Notes: generated by a model from the sequence alone, not told the origin. 64,000 nt of DNA from Talinum fruticosum (GCA_021018815.1 JAITYX010000017.1:3844001-3908000); one strand, 5' to 3'. Shown: positions 37,986 to 49,836, numbered from the stretch's first letter. Translations and numbers: made by a program.

Positions 37986-40900
37986 AAATCACCACCTCAG
38001 CTGATGAACACTAGCTTCCGCGAAGATGATCACATCGTCCAGGGAAAAAAGGCTAGAAATTCCGGGTCCGTGTCTAGCTAGTGGGGAAGGGACGCCAACA
38101 TCCCCGTTGAACAGCCTCTTCAATACAGATGATATAATCTCTCAATGCAAGCTACAAAGAGGTAAGGAGATAGTGGATCTCCTTGCCTAGTTCCCCGAGA
38201 AGGTTGAAACCATTGAGTTGGTTCACCGTTCCATAACACATTCAAAGAGCAAGTCTCAATACAAGACATGATAACTTCCACCACCAATTGAGGAATGTGC
38301 ATATCCATTAGGGTCTCCCGCGATAAAAGACCATCTTAATCCATTTTAGGCCTTTTCTAAGTCAATCTTTATTGCCATCCACCCGGTTCTCCCTGTCTTT
38401 TTGCGTATCGAATGAATAGCTTCTTGCAGGATTATAACATTGTTAGTAATTTTCTGCCGAGGTACAAAGCTCGATTGCATAGGCGAAATTAGCTCGAGCA
38501 AGACCCCATCTTAAGTCGATTCACTATGCATTTCGTGATCAACTTGTAGCTCACATTGCATAGCTCGATAGGTCTAAATTGTGTCACCAATTTAGCTCAC
38601 ATTGCATAGTCCGATAGGTCCGAATTGTGTCACCAACCGGTGATCGTTGACTTTCGGAATCAACGTAATGCAAGCTGTCCTTCCGGCCTTAAAGGACCCC
38701 TAAGATTGTATTACACACCTCGTGACCCACTAGCCCCCATAAATTTTGGAAGAAGAGGGCATGAAAACCATCCGGCCCCGGAGCTTTGAGCGGAGCCATA
38801 TTGAAGAGCGCATCACGAACCTCCTTTGTACGAAAGGCTTGGACAGGTTTATGGATTTTCTCGGCGTTCAAAGACGACATAAACTTACCCGGAGGACGTC
38901 TCCGAGTCGTCTCAATAGGACAGAGTCCAAGAAGAGAGAGGAAAATAATTGACCACCAAACTTTTCACCTCTCCTGGTTCGGTCACCCAATTTCCGTTTG
39001 CAAGTTGTAAAGATTGAATCATATTGTATCTACTTCGGATAATAGTGCTGGTATGAAAATAGCTAGTATTCCGTTCCCCATCTCTAATTAAATCCATCTT
39101 GGATTTTTGATACCAAAGGAGTTCAATCTCCATGAGAACATTGTTAAGCTCGGCTTTAAGGTTAACTTCCAAATTTACAAGGTGACTATGTCCACCGTCC
39201 GCCCATTTTAGATTGAATGCCCTCTATTCTAGCCAAGAGCTTCCTTTTCCTTCCGAACATGTTACCGAATATAGACTTATTCCAATGGGTGAGGTCACCA
39301 GCAAGTGAAGCCAAAGTTGGGACAAGATTGTTGTTGGGATTCCATTTCTCACGAATTAGATTCTCAAAGCCATGGTGGGTGAGCCAAGCTACTTGAAACC
39401 GGAAAGGTTTCACCGTAGTTGGAGTAATCGTGAGACCCAAGGGGCACACTAAGAACGGAAAGTGATCCGATTAACTTTGGATGAGATGTCTCACACCCCC
39501 TTCCCGAAATCTATTTCGCCACTTTTGCACTCTTGCACTCTTCCTAGTTTCCGCACTATTACCTCTACTCCAAGTGAATTTTGGTCCAGAAAAACCAAGA
39601 TTAATAAGTCCATTGTTTTCGATCCAACGTTTGAACCGAGAACACCTCCGAGCCATGTCTTGACCTCCATGGTCTCTTTCATCCAAGCTAATGGTATAAT
39701 TGAAATCTCCTGCAAGCACCATGGCTGGTTTTTGCAAAACTTTTTAGGCACAGCCGACTCAGGAGACTTTCATTGGGGCTTGCATAAATGGCTGTGAAAA
39801 ACCAAGAACTGACTCCATTTTCAAAGATCTCAGCCTTGATGTATTGATCATGAGATTTTCCAGCCAAAAGATTAACCAAAAATCCAACATCTACTTTTCC
39901 TCCAATTTAGACTCGGGGCTTGCTAGTCAAATTTGTGTTATTCTCCAAATGCCTCTCTCGAGGTAAATATCTCGAGATCCCTACTATAACGAGGCGGGTT
40001 CACGAAATCCACTTTTCCTGGAAGATGAAATGCCTATCTCTCGGGGACGGGCTTTGCTAATTCAATCTACACTCCGTGCTATACCGGCGTACCCTATGCA
40101 AACCGTCAAACTTAGAAGATCAATTTGTGATGAGATAGACAAAAAGGCTCGGCGATTCCTCCGGGGTGGGGCGGGACTAACTCCGAGAGGAAAATCCATC
40201 TTGTTTCATGGAGGAAGGTATCCAAAGCTAAGAAAGAGGGAGGGTTGGGCCTCCAAGCAATGAAGCAATGAGGCAAGCCGAATTCAGCAAGTTTAATGAA
40301 ATTGGGTTGGAGATATGTGGAGGAGCCCAATTCACTCGGCCCGCATTTTGAGATTTAAGTACTACGGGGTTCAACTGGTAATACCCTAATTGCCGAAACA
40401 ACTCTTCCATTACTTGGGAGAGGTTTGGTGGAAAACTTTGATACACTTAAGAAAGGAATGGGTATCACTCTTGGAGATGGACGTTCCACTTACTTTTGGA
40501 GAGATAGATGGCAGATGACAAACCCCTTCTTGATTTTGCTCTTCGCCCCATTAATAATTCTCAACTTTTGTTAAAGATTAGTGAATTTTGGGACCAAAAT
40601 CTGGGATGGAGATGGGAAATGTTCGCTGATGACCTCCCACACCAAGTTTTCCACCGAATTGTGGCGTTTGAGATCGCTGAGGAAGGAATTGATGATAACT
40701 TTTTCTGGAAGGCATAACCCTCGGGTGATTTTTCGATCAAATCGGCTCTCACCATCATTCGGAACGAGCATAATAACCGGGTGCTAGCGGATTGGAGGTG
40801 GGTTTGGAGATAGAAAGTTCCTCAAAGGGTGTGCATGTTCCTTTGGCTTGTCTTGCAAGATAGGTCGATGACTAACCTTAATAGGTTTAAGAGAGGATTG

Positions 40901-41807
40901 GTGACGGAACCGCGTTGCTAGATGTGCGGGGCGAGGTAGAAGACCTAAATCATATACTTCGAGATTGTATTCATGCCAATAGACTCTGGACAATTTGATA
41001 ACAACAATGGACTGAGGACTTCATGGTAGATTAACCCTCCGAATGAATGGATTGGTAACAATGTGAGAGTCAAAGACAACGACTCATCGTGGGACAAGAA
41101 GTTCTTGGTAGCGCTATGGTACTTGTGGAAATGGAGATGTGCCCTTTATTTTGGAAATCAAGATCCAAGGCCAAGGGACAAGGAGGGTTTCATTCTCCCT
41201 GGAGAAATTATGGAAGCCTGGAAAGACAATTTACTTGAAGCTAGATTTGGTAGCACAAATAGACGAGAGCTGGGAAAAGCCACTACCCAACTGGATTTTA
41301 CTGAACACCGATGGCGTTTCCAAAGGCAACCCAGGGAACGCTGGGGTGCTTTCAGAGGAGATAACAGCGAGTGGCTGGCCGGGTTTGTAGAAAATTTTGG
41401 GATTTGTTCTTTGGTTATGGCTGAACTTAAAGCGGTTTGGAGAGGACTTTGTATGGCCTGCAATTTGGGTTTTAATAAAGTTTGGGTCAAACTTGATTCT
41501 TTGATTGTGGCAGGAATGTAGAAGGGCAACCAAAGCAGAAACACCCAGTTTTTACCAATTATTAAACAATGCAAGGAGATTATGGGTTGTAGAGACTGGG
41601 AAATCAAAATTTCGCATTGTTTTCGTGAGGCAAACCAAGTGGCAGATCGATTAGCCAATTTAGGTATTAGCAAGGAGGTGGGATTCCACCCTCTCCATGC
41701 CCCCCTAGTGAGATTAGTGATTTTCTTTTCGCAGATAATGCAAGAGCCTCTTGGCCCAGATTCGTTAATTATTGTCTTGGAGCTTAGCCCCTCTTCTGCA
41801 CCCAAAA
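37986..41807 (+). mobile_element. L1-type LINE with internal 5' inversion (twin priming)
   Basis: The left part (37986 to about 39905) encodes, on the minus strand, L1 endonuclease remnants (WFFTAIYASP, LAGDFNYTISLDERDHGG, LGFSGPKFTWSRGN) and then RT ([44 protein letters not shown] at the far left). The right part (about 39905-41800) encodes, on the plus strand, what follows in a normal ORF2: GKYLEIPTITRRV, WKMKCLSL, a GDGRSTYFWRDRW segment, the zinc-binding region and RNase H (MAELKAVWRGL; VKLDS; HCFREANQVADRLANLG). It ends in A6 at 41804-41809. The 17-bp duplications lie outside both parts, so this is one insertion, not two. Many frame breaks make it inactive. Orientation is given by the 3' part. 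Confidence 0.9.
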
Positions 41808-41824
41808 AAGGCATTTACTTCAAG
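41808..41824. repeat. L1 target-site duplication, right copy
   Basis: AAGGCATTTACTTCAAG follows the short A tail of the L1. Its first two A bases could also belong to that tail. Confidence 0.92.
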
Positions 41825-41935
41825 GCAGTGGGGGAATTTATTTACTTTAAACCAGAATTAGGCTTGAAGTATAATAATAACCAAAAAAGGAAAAAGGTGC
41901 ATGATATATGCATAAGAGCTGAAGCACCTTACAGT

Positions 41936-42039
41936 TTCTGTCTCTAAATGCCAAGGTCCAGTTCTTGGCCAATTGAATACTGGCATCCCCAACCCAACTA
42001 CAGCTGTGCTGCCATCTGCTGTCCCTCCACAGCCTTCAG
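41936..42039 (+). other. Exon-like stretch upstream of TFCB
   Basis: A C-rich stretch bounded by CACCTTACAG (acceptor-like) and CCTTCA followed by GTGAGT (a strong donor). One frame reads KCQGPVLGQLNTGIPNPTTA, which I cannot assign. It may be an alternative untranslated exon of TFCB or a relic of another gene. Confidence 0.25.
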
Positions 42040-42350
42040 TGAGTTAGCACTTTTCTCACGTTCTCTCTCTTCTCAATTTCCCCAAATGTGCTTGTAAATC
42101 ACCAAAAATTGAATCTTCTGATTTGAATTCTGCTAGTACTGAACATTTTTGAGATTTCATTTACCTCTTTTCAGTTGATCTATTATGTTTAATGTATTGT
42201 TTCTATCTGAATTACTATCTCAATAGTTGAAAGTAGTGATTAGGTTAAATTATACTTCTCAATCAATTTCTTGAAATGTTACAATGATATGTTTCTTTGT
42301 TGACAGTTTAATATTTAAGACTTATTGAAGCACCAAAGAATTCTGGGCTG

Positions 42351-43761
42351 ATGGCATCCCGCTTGCAAATTGAAGGGGATGAATCAGTCCTGCTGCGTGT
42401 AACACATTCTAATCTCAAGAGCTTCAATGCTGATATCCGCTTTTCTCTTCAGGTCTGTAATTTTTTCAAAAAAATTCTTTGTTTTTCGAGAATGATATAA
42501 GGGAGGGACAAAAGCTGTATATGATTTATCATAGCATTTGAGTGTAATGTCAAATCTTGAACCAGCTATATTTGTTTCCTTTTCTGCAGATGAGTGTGGA
42601 AGCTGTGAAAGAAAAGCTTTGGAAAAAATGTGGCACTTCTGTGAACTCTATGTCACTTGAGCTCTATGATGACACTGGCGCTAAAATTGCTGAACTAAGT
42701 GATAATTCCAGACCTTTTGGTTTCTATTCTCCATTTGATGGGTGAGAACCATTTTCGCCTTCTATTCTGTTATGCAATTTGGATATTTGTATTTAGTGCT
42801 TATTGCGCTTCAAATGATTTTCAACTCCAAAATATTTTCTTGAACTTTTTAATGTGGATCTTTTGGAATCGACCTCCCTGTTGCAGAGGTAAGTCTGCCT
42901 ACACTTGGATCTCCCTAGACCCCGCACAAGCGGGTTCCGCATTGGGAGTTGTATTCTGTGTGCAATTTCTTTATTTTTCTACTTTCATTTGGCACAATGT
43001 TGCCAGTTAAAAAATGTTGTATTTGTAACTTATTTCGGTCATCTTTGCAATAGCATATATCATCTTTCAAATGCATGGACTATACCAATGATTATTCGGT
43101 ATTATTTACTTTCTTAGTTTCTTAACACATGACTTGATCATGCAAAATGATTTCAAGTAATTTTCCTATCATAGAAATTCACCCACTTAATATCTTTTTT
43201 ATTTTTGATAAAAGAAATTCAGATAAGTAGTTTTAGGTGCATACATAAAATTGTCAAAGGGAGAAGTTTTCTATGCCAGCTGATTTTGCTTTCTTCTGTT
43301 TTGTTCCAAAGATATCGGCTGCATATTGTAGATCTTGATCCATCTTCAGTAACTTCTGGTGGCTGGCTGGAGGACACATCTTTGGTGGAGAAGTACAAAA
43401 TATCAGATGAAGCTTATGAAAAACGTGATGGCAAGTGCACTGAAACTCTAATAAAAACTAACGCAAAATCTTATGTTGATATGCTCATTTTTAATTTTTA
43501 ATTTAAGTTAGTGCTGCTTGTCCCTAGTCCTTGCCAACTTTCAGAACTCAATAATGAAATGACTTTGCTTTTGATATGCTTGCAAAGTGATTGCCCTTGT
43601 CTGAATGATCTGAAAGAATAACTTCCTGCATAATTCTAGTATGAAGTACTAGGGGTGAGCAGAAAAACCGGTTCCAATTTCAGGATCTGGTTGGAATTGG
43701 GTCCGGGACCGGGTATTAAAAGTTTGGACCTGGACCTGCACCCGTTACCCGGGTACCCGGC

Positions 43762-43797
<36 letters not shown>

Positions 43798-46700
43798 CAT
43801 AAAAATACAATATACTTTTCTTAGAGAAAACCTTAATTCCAATTTTCCAGCCCCCAGACTCATCCTCAATCCCCGTTGTTCTCACTTCTTAAGTCTCTCT
43901 CTCTCTACTCTCACTCGCTGTCCCCTTCTTGGGCCAAAAAATTAGAAATATTGGATAGTCACAGGTCAAAAAGTTGGAAATATTGGATAATCATAGGCCA
44001 AAAAATTTTCAAAAAAATGAAAAACAAAAGGTAAGAGACTTTTATGATGCAACCGGGTACTAGGTTCCGGACCCGTTCCAACAAGGTCCAGGACCGGTTC
44101 CAAATTTCCACCAAAAACACCGGTTACCGTGTTGTGCTCACCCCTATGAAGTACTATGAACCATCACCAATTGATGAATGATGCTATTGAATGTCTTTGG
44201 TCAAAAGGGAAACAATGTAGTCTGTTTGTTGATGAAAGTGCTTCGAAAATGATGTATATGTTGGATTTGCATTTCTGATATCTGATTTCAGCACATGTTA
44301 CTGGTCCTCTTGCGATTACTGCACCATTTGTCATTTCAATTGGATGAAAGCTGTCATACTTGTTGGATATTATGATCATGAAATTAGTAATGGTCCTTGA
44401 GGCTCTAAATTTTGGAATTGATTCTCTGCTCAAGATTCATCTTTCTAATATAACCAGAGTAGAACTTTGGGCAAGATATTAACCCAAAAAAAAATTCATT
44501 TGAATGTTATTGTTGTGTTCCAGGTACTTTCAGAAAATTCAAGGAAAAGATAGCCCATCAAAAACCTTCAGGTGCTTGTACTAAGGTGCGCTTTATTGTT
44601 TTCTAATGCTTCAATTGGATCCTTGTGATTGCTAGTGCTCTGCATGATACTCCTCCATCCTGGAAATAATTGCTCTTTTAACTGTTCATGGGCTTAAAAT
44701 AAATAAAGGTTTTTCCTTTTAGGTTTACCACATACTCATGAAAAAAATACCTCCATATTTTCATCATAAAAAAGTATGATACAAGTTGATTATATCATAT
44801 ATGTCCTTTTAAGTTCTTTTGGGAGTTGGTGATTTTAAAGTTCGTTATTGAGGGGCATTGTGAAAGTCCATGATTTAGTGAATTCCTTTTCAAGAAAGTT
44901 GGCATTAAGTCAGGAGTCAGGACTTTCTAGAAAAAGGAATAATCGACATTATTCTAGGAATGGAGGATAGAGTCTCAGGAGGTGTTCTCTTTAACTTCTT
45001 AAATGTTCCAGTTCAGTTTATTCTGGTCTATGGTATTCAACTTTCTTACAGTGAGATTGCAGAACATCATTGCCAGTTATCAACATTTCCTTGCTTATTT
45101 TGTGCAGGTGGCTGATAATTATATGGAAGATCTTTGTGCTAATATCAAGGTACACTATTTGTCATTGGCTTTTTTTCCCTTTTTGTTCCGTCCCTTTGGG
45201 GGTAGAGAGGGGGGTTGGAAAGTAAGGCTAAAGTTCATCACCTTCTGAAATATTTATGGAAAATAAGTTTTGCATTCCATGTGGTAAGTATTTTATCTCT
45301 TAAATGTTCTATCAAAATCCAAGATTCTTACTATTACAAGCTGAACAAGGGCATTTTCTCATGGCTACAAGTTAATGAGATATTTACATAGCTACTGCTA
45401 AGCCCTTAATCTTTTAACATTTGAATATCCGTACTCTGCAATGGAGATATTTGATCTTTTTGCGTGTTAAAAATTATGGTTTTTGTTTTGAAATTGTGTG
45501 TGCCAAAGCTGTAAGATTCCCCCTGATGGTAGTCTTGTACATTGGCTTCTGTCTTTCATGTGCACAATGAACAATCAGAGCCTCTTGCCGTTCTGCCTAT
45601 AACCGACAGGGAGCATTCTTACTGTTCGACACCTCCAGCACCGCCGGAATGCTTACAATAGGAGCACCGGAAAGGATGGTTTCGTCTTCATAACACCAAT
45701 AATGTTTGAAATGTGCTGCCTGGGCCGCCCTTCCTCCTTGGTTCCCCCCCAAACAGACAATACAAAACTCCAACTTACCCTATCCTTGGCATGGAGCAAC
45801 CCTGTTGCCAAAGGAAGGACTGAATGGTGAACATTATCATGCCATAACAGGCGAGGTATTGCTCATCTTTATGGATGGGAACCAGTATATACCTGCAGCA
45901 GCCCACAGGAATAAACTGACACCAACTACCGATGGGTTGTCTAAGTACACTGTGGTCACCTGCATGGTTCATCTTGCCCTATCCAAACAGAAAACAAAAC
46001 CATAAAAAGGAAAAAAAAGGAAAAGAGAGGCAGCTTATACCACTGATCGCTTGGTCCGAATGGTCTATTGACAACCTTAGGCTGCTGCATTGGATTGGAG
46101 CAGTGGCATTCCAGAAGTAAGTAGAAACTGTGAAACCATTTGTTCCATAGCACCTGTTTAAGATTGTAAATAAACAAAATGAGCTTCCCTAAGCAAGATT
46201 CCTTTTTCCAACTTTTAAATGTTTACCAAGCGATTGAAACCGTTTTGCATGTCGTAGATTACGAGTTTGAATTGAGAATTTAAGAAATAAGGTATTGTGT
46301 GAGACCGTCTCACTTAAAAGTTATTGTGAGAAGGAAACCTTTATGGTGACGTTGAATACATAGAGGGTGACTAATAATTCATTTAGGGGTAATTCTAATA
46401 AAGGTCACCTCTTGATGAATTATTAGTCACTCCCAAATTAAAAAGTTACTCTAACATAGTTATTAGTCATATTAAAACCTTTAAAAAGTCACCTCTAACA
46501 AAGTCCGTCTCACAATAACTCGTACATGAGACAGTCTCATAGAAGAATTTATGTTCAGAAAAGAACAAAAGCCTAGCATCCACAATGCACAGTCTTTCCT
46601 TGTGCTTCGCATCTCATCTCTTAGGGCCCTTTGCACCTCACCCTTTTTCCACCTAGCATGGTGCATGGTGTGTTTGTTTTTCTTGTATGAATTAATATAT

Positions 46701-49700
46701 TTTGGCCAGAGCTTCATGTGTGAATCTTGAATGGTTATATTTGGGCTTTGGATGAAGGCTGTTTCCTCGCTTCTTTTGACATCTGCTGATGATTTTCTTA
46801 AGAAGTGGGTTTTATTTAATTATTCTTCTATTTGCCTAGGGATTGACATCATCGAGTTTTTAACTCCCCTTAATCCCTTGTGCTTCACTAGTTCCCTATA
46901 TAGGAGGATGTTGGCCTCGTGGTTTTCCATTCTTAGCTTGCTATTTTTTCCTGCCCCATTGTGCGGTCATATGTTTTTCTAGGTTGGGACCTAAGGTTAT
47001 ATCTTGTTTGGACAAATTTGTGAGATTATCTCACTCCCCCCCCGCCCTTTTTTCCCATTTGTGATCCACCTCGGACTAGTTAATTCAATGGTTCAGAACT
47101 CTAACTAATGCTGTCCTGCCAGTAGGAAGAACCTTATGCGTGGTAGATATGTAAGTGGCTACAGATAACCTTGTCAACATGTGACCGACCTATGTACCAT
47201 AAATTGTCATACCATTACTGCAATCTCTCTCACACTAATGGTAGTAAACCACCACCTCTTTTTCCCCGGGGGGTGAGGGTGCAGTTTGTATACTCCAGAA
47301 TTTTGCGTTAACTCTTGATTTGAAAGGCATAGGTCAGCCTCCACTTCAGAACAGACACTCCACCTATCCTACTATGATTGTTTTGGTCAACTTTTCAATA
47401 ATGTGTATTTTCTTGCGCCCATTATCATTATAGTATTGTCTTTTGATTCCTATTTAAATTTATTTGTAGATTAATATCATGAAATTCTAAATAAATATCT
47501 GTTAAAAAGAAACTTGGCAGGGCAGTCATGGAGGGCCAAACTGTACTAGATATAAGGACAACCCTATTGAGAGAAATATCAAGTAGGAAGCATATTCTTA
47601 AGAATAAGATGTTTCAGCACCTTTCTGAGAAATTCGGTGTGGTCGACTATTATCCAAGTCGGATAAATTGTATTGTAAAGGCTCTACATGAAGATAGTAT
47701 AACTTTTATTTGACTTATGCCTTGTTAGTCACTTGTTCATTCTCTCTGGAAACCTCTCTTGCTGTGTATGTGATAGAATTCCTGTCTTTAGGTATCTCTG
47801 TTGGATGCCATGAATCTTTATCATAGATGCAGCTGTGCCGAAGGTTTTGTGAGCCTTCTTATATTAGTTATTTGGACTCATCCATTACTGCCTTTATCTA
47901 TCCTATGTGCTTTGATCCTCTCTTCTATGAAACTATTAGAGACTAAGATAAAAAGGGCATACAGTTTTAAAGAACTCGATGCAGCTGTGCCGAAGGTTTT
48001 GTGAGCCTTCTTATATTAGTTATTTGGACTCATCCATTACTGCCTTTATCTATCATATGTGCTTTGATCCTCTCTTCTATGAAACTATTAACGACTAAGA
48101 TAAAAAGGGCATACAGTTTTAAAGAACTCGATGCAGCTGTGCCGAAGGTTTTGTGAGCCTTCTTATATTAGTTATTTGGACAAATCCATTCCTGCTTTTA
48201 TCTATCATATGTTTACTTGATTTTCTGGCTTTTCCTTTTGAAGGTGGGTGACAGATGTCAAGTTGAACCAGGAGAAAACGAGGTACTGTCAAATATGTAG
48301 GCCGAGCAGAAAATCTAGGCCCTGGTTTCTGGGTTGGAGTTCAGTATGATGAACCCTTAGGGAAGCATGACGGAATGTACGTGAGATCAAATTCTTTGAA
48401 TTTTATTCACATGGCAACTCGCTGACGGTTTTAGAAATTGCATCACTTTGAGTTCCCATGTTTTTTGTCTCTTCCAAAAATGAGAATTTTCCACAAATTG
48501 TTCAGGGCCTCAGACATCATTAGCCTGATTTTGGTTTGATATACTTTGGCCCAACTTCTGACATTTTCTGGACTGTGTGAAGTCCTTTGTTCTATTGTTG
48601 TCAATACATGCTCCAAATTATGTTTTTCACAATATATCGAGGTTATAAATGGCATTTTTATGTCACAGGGTGAAAGGGACACGGTACTTCAATTGTCCTC
48701 CAAATCATGGTGGAATGGTTAGACCAGATAAAGTGCAGGTTTGTAGCAAATCATACTGAATGAATCCGGAAATTCTATGAACTGATAGCAACTCTTAACC
48801 ATGCCCCCCCAAAAAAAATAAAAAAATAAAAAAATACGCACACACATGGGGAAAAAGGATGAAAAATCCTTTTCTTCCTTTAGCATCGGCATGTTGCATG
48901 TTTGACATAATCATCATCACCTGGTTTCCCTGGGTAGTGGTCTCTGGTAAAAAAGTAACGGGTCCTTGTACTAATTTATTTGGTTATGGAGGTTTATGGG
49001 TGGGATTTTGGCAAATACCACGAACGAAACATGGATCACAGGTAGGAACAGGGTTCTGGTTACTGACATAATGCACCAAGCATCTTAAATCTCATTGTTC
49101 CACATGATTTAAGAGAAGCCTAACAGGTACATAAATCATTTTTGGGATCTCAACATCCTTGAAAGCGGGGACTCATTTTAACATAATCATCCAATTTTGG
49201 TGCATGCATTGGCCTTTGCCTGTTTTCTTCACCAAGCCCCTGTATTCATGTCTTAATCTAGATTGCGATCCTTATCTAGGCTTCATGGCATATGAACTAC
49301 TGATTTAGTTATCCTGCCTGCCTATCCTACCATTCAATTTGTAGAAAATGTGGTCTTCATTTCTCGTTGCTTGGTCATCATGCATGAATGTCACAGATGG
49401 AAACAAACTGTTGGAACTCTCATGTAAAATTCCTCTATTAGTCAAGGTCAATACTGTTGATGAGCCAACTTTATAAAGGTGACTTGATATCTGGAATGCT
49501 TCATAAGATCATGATTGAATTTCATGCCTGATATACTTCTTTCATGAGCTCCTCTGATTTCCCCCACTTTTGTCTTTTGGTTTTTGTGATCATTTGTTGA
49601 ATGGTGGTTGTGTTGAGTGACTAGAATTACAATACCGCTCTCAACAAGTATAGAACTGTATTCTTGTACCACAATAAGAGCAAGATGGGTTGTGTTAATC

Positions 49701-49836
49701 ATATATACTTTCAACTTTTGGTGTCCATCAACACGATCTGTGTGTAATAAGAATTCCCGTGATGCCTAATGTATCTGCTGATTTCCAGGTGGGAAACTAT
49801 CCTGAACGTGATCCATTCGAAGAAGAAGAGATATAG
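42351..49836 (+). CDS. TFCB: Tubulin-folding cofactor B, eight coding exons, frame broken once
   Basis: TFCB works with cofactor E to fold and release alpha-tubulin in the cytosol. Coding exons: 42351-42452, 42590-42741, 43312-43430, 44524-44585, 45108-45149, 48244-48376, 48669-48738, 49789-49836; their phases agree. The start [20 protein letters not shown] and the ubiquitin-like domain (to about residue 90, with [17 protein letters not shown]) are conserved. They are followed by [32 protein letters not shown], the CAP-Gly domain ([11 protein letters not shown] to GKHDGM) and the C-terminal [12 protein letters not shown] that cofactor E and tubulin recognise. Corrected length is 242 residues, near the Arabidopsis protein. 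In exon 6 one A is missing at AAAA 48275-48278 (GGAGAAAACGAGG); adding it restores [21 protein letters not shown] and the phase of exon 7. Intron 3 uses a GC donor. Confidence 0.95.
42865..42960 (+). mobile_element. SINE fragment resembling Au/TS-type elements (TFCB intron 2)
   Basis: GGAATCGACCTCCCTGTTGC, then AGAGGTAAGTCTGCCTACAC, then CTCCCTAGACCCCGCACAAG and CATTGGGAGTTGTATT follow the order of the well-known 3' half of plant SINEs of this type (GGTAAGGTCTGCGTACA ... CCCAGACCCC ... TGGGA ... ATTGGGT). Box A is not recognisable, so it is probably 5'-truncated. Confidence 0.6.
43431..44523 (+). other. TFCB intron 3, GC-AG type
   Basis: The exon ends CGTGATG and the intron begins GCAAGTGC; the acceptor is GTGTTCCAG before GTACTTTCAG. 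Only this junction gives the conserved [11 protein letters not shown], so the GC donor is forced by the reading frame. GCAAGT is the usual strong context for GC donors. The intron hosts the hAT MITE at 43650-44146. Confidence 0.85.
43650..44146. mobile_element. hAT-like MITE, 497 bp, with perfect 8-bp duplication
   Basis: Perfect terminal inverted repeats TAGGGGTGAGCA (43650-43661) and TGCTCACCCCTA (44135-44146), flanked by TGAAGTAC on both sides (43642-43649 and 44147-44154). The arms beyond remain partly complementary (AACCGGTTCC/GGAACCGGTT type sequence, GGGTACCCGG). A TA microsatellite lies at 43765-43794 and a short direct repeat (TTGGAAATATTGGATA-like) near 43945-43990. No transposase. 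Confidence 0.9.
45500..46010 (+). other. GC-richer unclassified block in TFCB intron 5
   Basis: From about 45580 to 45990 base composition rises above the AT-rich intron. A 99-codon frame starts at 45706 ([14 protein letters not shown], then [20 protein letters not shown], ending in a [12 protein letters not shown] run). I recognise no family, and the frame lacks splice context. A captured or retroposed fragment of another gene is possible. Confidence 0.25.
46289..46550. mobile_element. Inverted-repeat MITE (GTGAGACxGTCTCAC family), copy 1
   Basis: The left end reads GTGTGAGACCGTCTCAC then AGTTATTGTGAGAAGG. The reverse complement of the right end reads TATGAGACTGTCTCATG then AGTTATTGTGAGACGG, giving about 38-base inverted repeats. 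The interior is itself foldback (GACTAATAATTCAT and ATGAATTATTAGTCAC). It lies in TFCB intron 5 and has a relative at 50970-51235. Confidence 0.8.
47826..48225. repeat. 152-bp tandem repeat, about 2.6 copies, in TFCB intron 5
   Basis: Units start at 47826, 47978 and 48130 with GATGCAGCTGTGCCGAAGG. The first two full units differ at very few positions; the third decays after about 80 bases. It ends shortly before the intron acceptor at 48243. High identity points to recent expansion or to an assembly duplication. Confidence 0.95.

Noticed and set aside
38746..41814. Several 60-218 codon frames on the strand opposite to each L1 half
   Set aside because: They are shadows of the L1 ORF2 reading frames.
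47528..47713. 61-codon frame in TFCB intron 5
   Set aside because: Short, no splice context, no recognisable family; kept only as a possible relic.
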